Notes under the pieces: model-generated
Told to the model about the DNA's origin: nothing
The model's database searches: none
The model's input: only the letters and a program-made list of their open reading frames with translations
Shown: positions 11,745-12,849 of the stretch, one piece after another
Layout: each line of letters starts with the position of its first letter
How positions within the stretch are numbered: position 1 is the stretch's first letter
NCBI GenBank assembly: GCA_947478535.1
Contig: CANJXD010000114.1
Span: forward strand, 1 to 12,849
DNA length: 12,849 bases
Origin: Acetobacteraceae bacterium
GTDB taxonomy: Bacteria > Pseudomonadota > Alphaproteobacteria > Acetobacterales > Acetobacteraceae
Direction: 5' to 3'
Program-made: the position numbers and the translations under genes

Positions 11745-12849
11745 ATGTCGTTGCTGACGGCGAGCACCGCGAGGGTATTGGTGCCATCCGACAGCGTCCA
11801 GTAGTCGTAGGTGCCGCCCGAACCGTTCGCCAGCGTGCGGTTGCTGGCGGTTTCGGACCAGGCGCGGTTCGGCGCGGCGCCGGCGGGGTCGAAGTCCCGG
11901 AGGTCCAGCGTATCCCCGGCATCGCCCTCGATCACCAGGCGATGCACGGCGGTGCTGCCGGTGAAGTCGTCATGCGCCGTCGCGGAGAAATTGAGGACAT
12001 CCATCGCGCCGATGACCAGGGTGTTGTTGCCCTGGCCGGACATGTCGAAGCCCTCGATGTCCGCGATCCGCGTATTGGCGATGGCGGTGGTATCGAGCGT
12101 CATGGCGCTGGCGCCGAAGACAAAGATATCCGTGCCGTTGCCGCCATCGATGCTGCGGAAGGTGCTGCCGGAGACGATGATGCGGTCATCCCCCGCGCCG
12201 CCGCGGACCACGTCGGCACCACCACCGCCGGTCAGCGTATCGTCGCCGGCCATGCCGATCAGCGTGTCGGACGCCGCCGTGCCCGTCCTGACGCGGTCCG
12301 TGGAGGAGGCGGCGAAAGTGCCGCCGAAGATGACGTAGCCCTCGCCGGCATTGCTGCCACCGTCGTCGCCATCCTTCGCCCCGACGATCAGGTCATCGAA
12401 GCCGTCGCGATCCAAATCACCCGCCGACGAGACATCTATGCCAAAGAGGTCGCCACCCGTATCGCCCTGGATGACGAAGCCGCGCGTGCCGAGGGGATCG
12501 CTCAGGTCGAGCACCTGCCGGGCGAAGCCGTCCGTGGTCACCGTCGTGCCGAAACCGCCGGCACTGCCGAACACCACATAGGCCGCGCCGGCATCGCCGC
12601 CGCCACTGTCGCTACCCATCGCCCCGACGATCAGATCATCGAAGCCATCGCCATTCACATCCCCCGCCGAGGCGACGCTCGATCCGGCCCGATCACCCGC
12701 CAGGTCACCCTGGATGATGAAGCCCTGCGCCGCGCTCAGCATCGTCAGGTCGATCACCTGCCGTCCAGCACCATCCGCCGTGCCGAAGCCGCCTGCCGTA
12801 CCGAACACCACATAGGCTTCGCCGGCATCGGCTCCACCGTCATCGCCGA
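11732..12849 (-). CDS. Partial FG-GAP/RTX secreted protein (5' end beyond the right edge)
   Basis: The frame stays open to the edge, giving about 371 C-terminal residues. In order: the end of one FG-GAP repeat (D-D-G-G-A-D-A-G-E-A-Y-V-V-F-G), two complete ones with Ca2+ loops D-V-N-G-D-G-F-D-D and D-L-D-R-D-G-F-D-D, then RTX nonapeptides around G-M-A-G-D-D-T-L-T-G-G-G-G-A-D. After these comes a D-V-L-N-F-S ... V-I-E-G-D-A-G-D-T-L-D-L segment seen near the ends of large type I exported adhesins. The C-terminus V-S-N-D-I-F-V-L, an acidic residue followed by hydrophobic ones, matches the terminal motif of metalloprotease-type type I substrates. A GTG at 12811 is not a start: it lies inside the Y-V-V-F-G strand of a repeat. 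It is the likely upstream partner of the TIGR03032-family gene in an operon. Function inferred: Ca2+-dependent surface or secreted protein. Confidence 0.85.
   Translation of the reverse strand, partial: GDDGGADAGEAYVVFGTAGGFGTADGAGRQVIDLTMLSAAQGFIIQGDLAGDRAGSSVASAGDVNGDGFDDLIVGAMGSDSGGGDAGAAYVVFGSAGGFGTTVTTDGFARQVLDLSDPLGTRGFVIQGDTGGDLFGIDVSSAGDLDRDGFDDLIVGAKDGDDGGSNAGEGYVIFGGTFAASSTDRVRTGTAASDTLIGMAGDDTLTGGGGADVVRGGAGDDRIIVSGSTFRSIDGGNGTDIFVFGASAMTLDTTAIANTRIADIEGFDMSGQGNNTLVIGAMDVLNFSATAHDDFTGSTAVHRLVIEGDAGDTLDLRDFDPAGAAPNRAWSETASNRTLANGSGGTYDYWTLSDGTNTLAVLAVSNDIFVL

Noticed and set aside
10743..11804. 353-codon plus-strand frame opposite the TIGR03032-family gene
   Set aside because: Shadow of a gene with conserved motifs on the minus strand.

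Overview
The window looks like chromosomal DNA of a high-GC alphaproteobacterium. The overall style (GC-rich codons, Acetobacteraceae/Roseomonas-like arsenic and RTX proteins) suggests Rhodospirillales, but no rRNA or housekeeping marker is present to fix the taxon. About 97% of the window is coding, on both strands. No tRNA, rRNA, CRISPR array or insertion sequence was seen.

Left part (199-3276): a compact arsenate-resistance operon on the minus strand. In transcription order it encodes an ArsR-ArsC fusion (repressor joined to a thioredoxin-type arsenate reductase), an ArsJ-associated glyceraldehyde-3-phosphate dehydrogenase, and the ArsJ efflux protein. Known biochemistry of this pair is that GAPDH makes 1-arseno-3-phosphoglycerate from arsenate and glyceraldehyde-3-phosphate, and ArsJ exports it. 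A palindromic ArsR-type operator lies over the start codon of the fusion gene, and the promoter is so close that the mRNA may be leaderless.

Middle (3303-8493): one very large minus-strand gene (1713 aa) for a cysteine-poor, signal-peptide-less, Ca2+-binding protein of the type I secretion (RTX) kind. It starts with seven FG-GAP repeats, the number in an integrin alpha beta-propeller. A long array of roughly 80-residue RTX modules follows. An I domain resembling that of integrin beta subunits is inserted in the array, with the metal-site residues (MIDAS, ADMIDAS and synergy-site equivalents) readable. The array then resumes and ends in a serralysin-like C-terminal secretion region. Having integrin-alpha-like and integrin-beta-like ligand-binding parts in a single bacterial chain is the most striking thing in the window.

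Right part: divergent from the giant gene is an OmpR-family response regulator / sensor kinase operon (8611-10613). It converges, with a 6-bp gap, on a minus-strand pair: the 3' part of a second FG-GAP/RTX exported protein (11732 to beyond the right edge) followed by a TIGR03032-family protein (10620-11684). The two secreted FG-GAP/RTX proteins flanking a two-component system suggest a regulated surface or adhesion locus next to a separate arsenic cassette. No type I exporter genes (ABC transporter, membrane fusion protein, TolC) lie inside the window.
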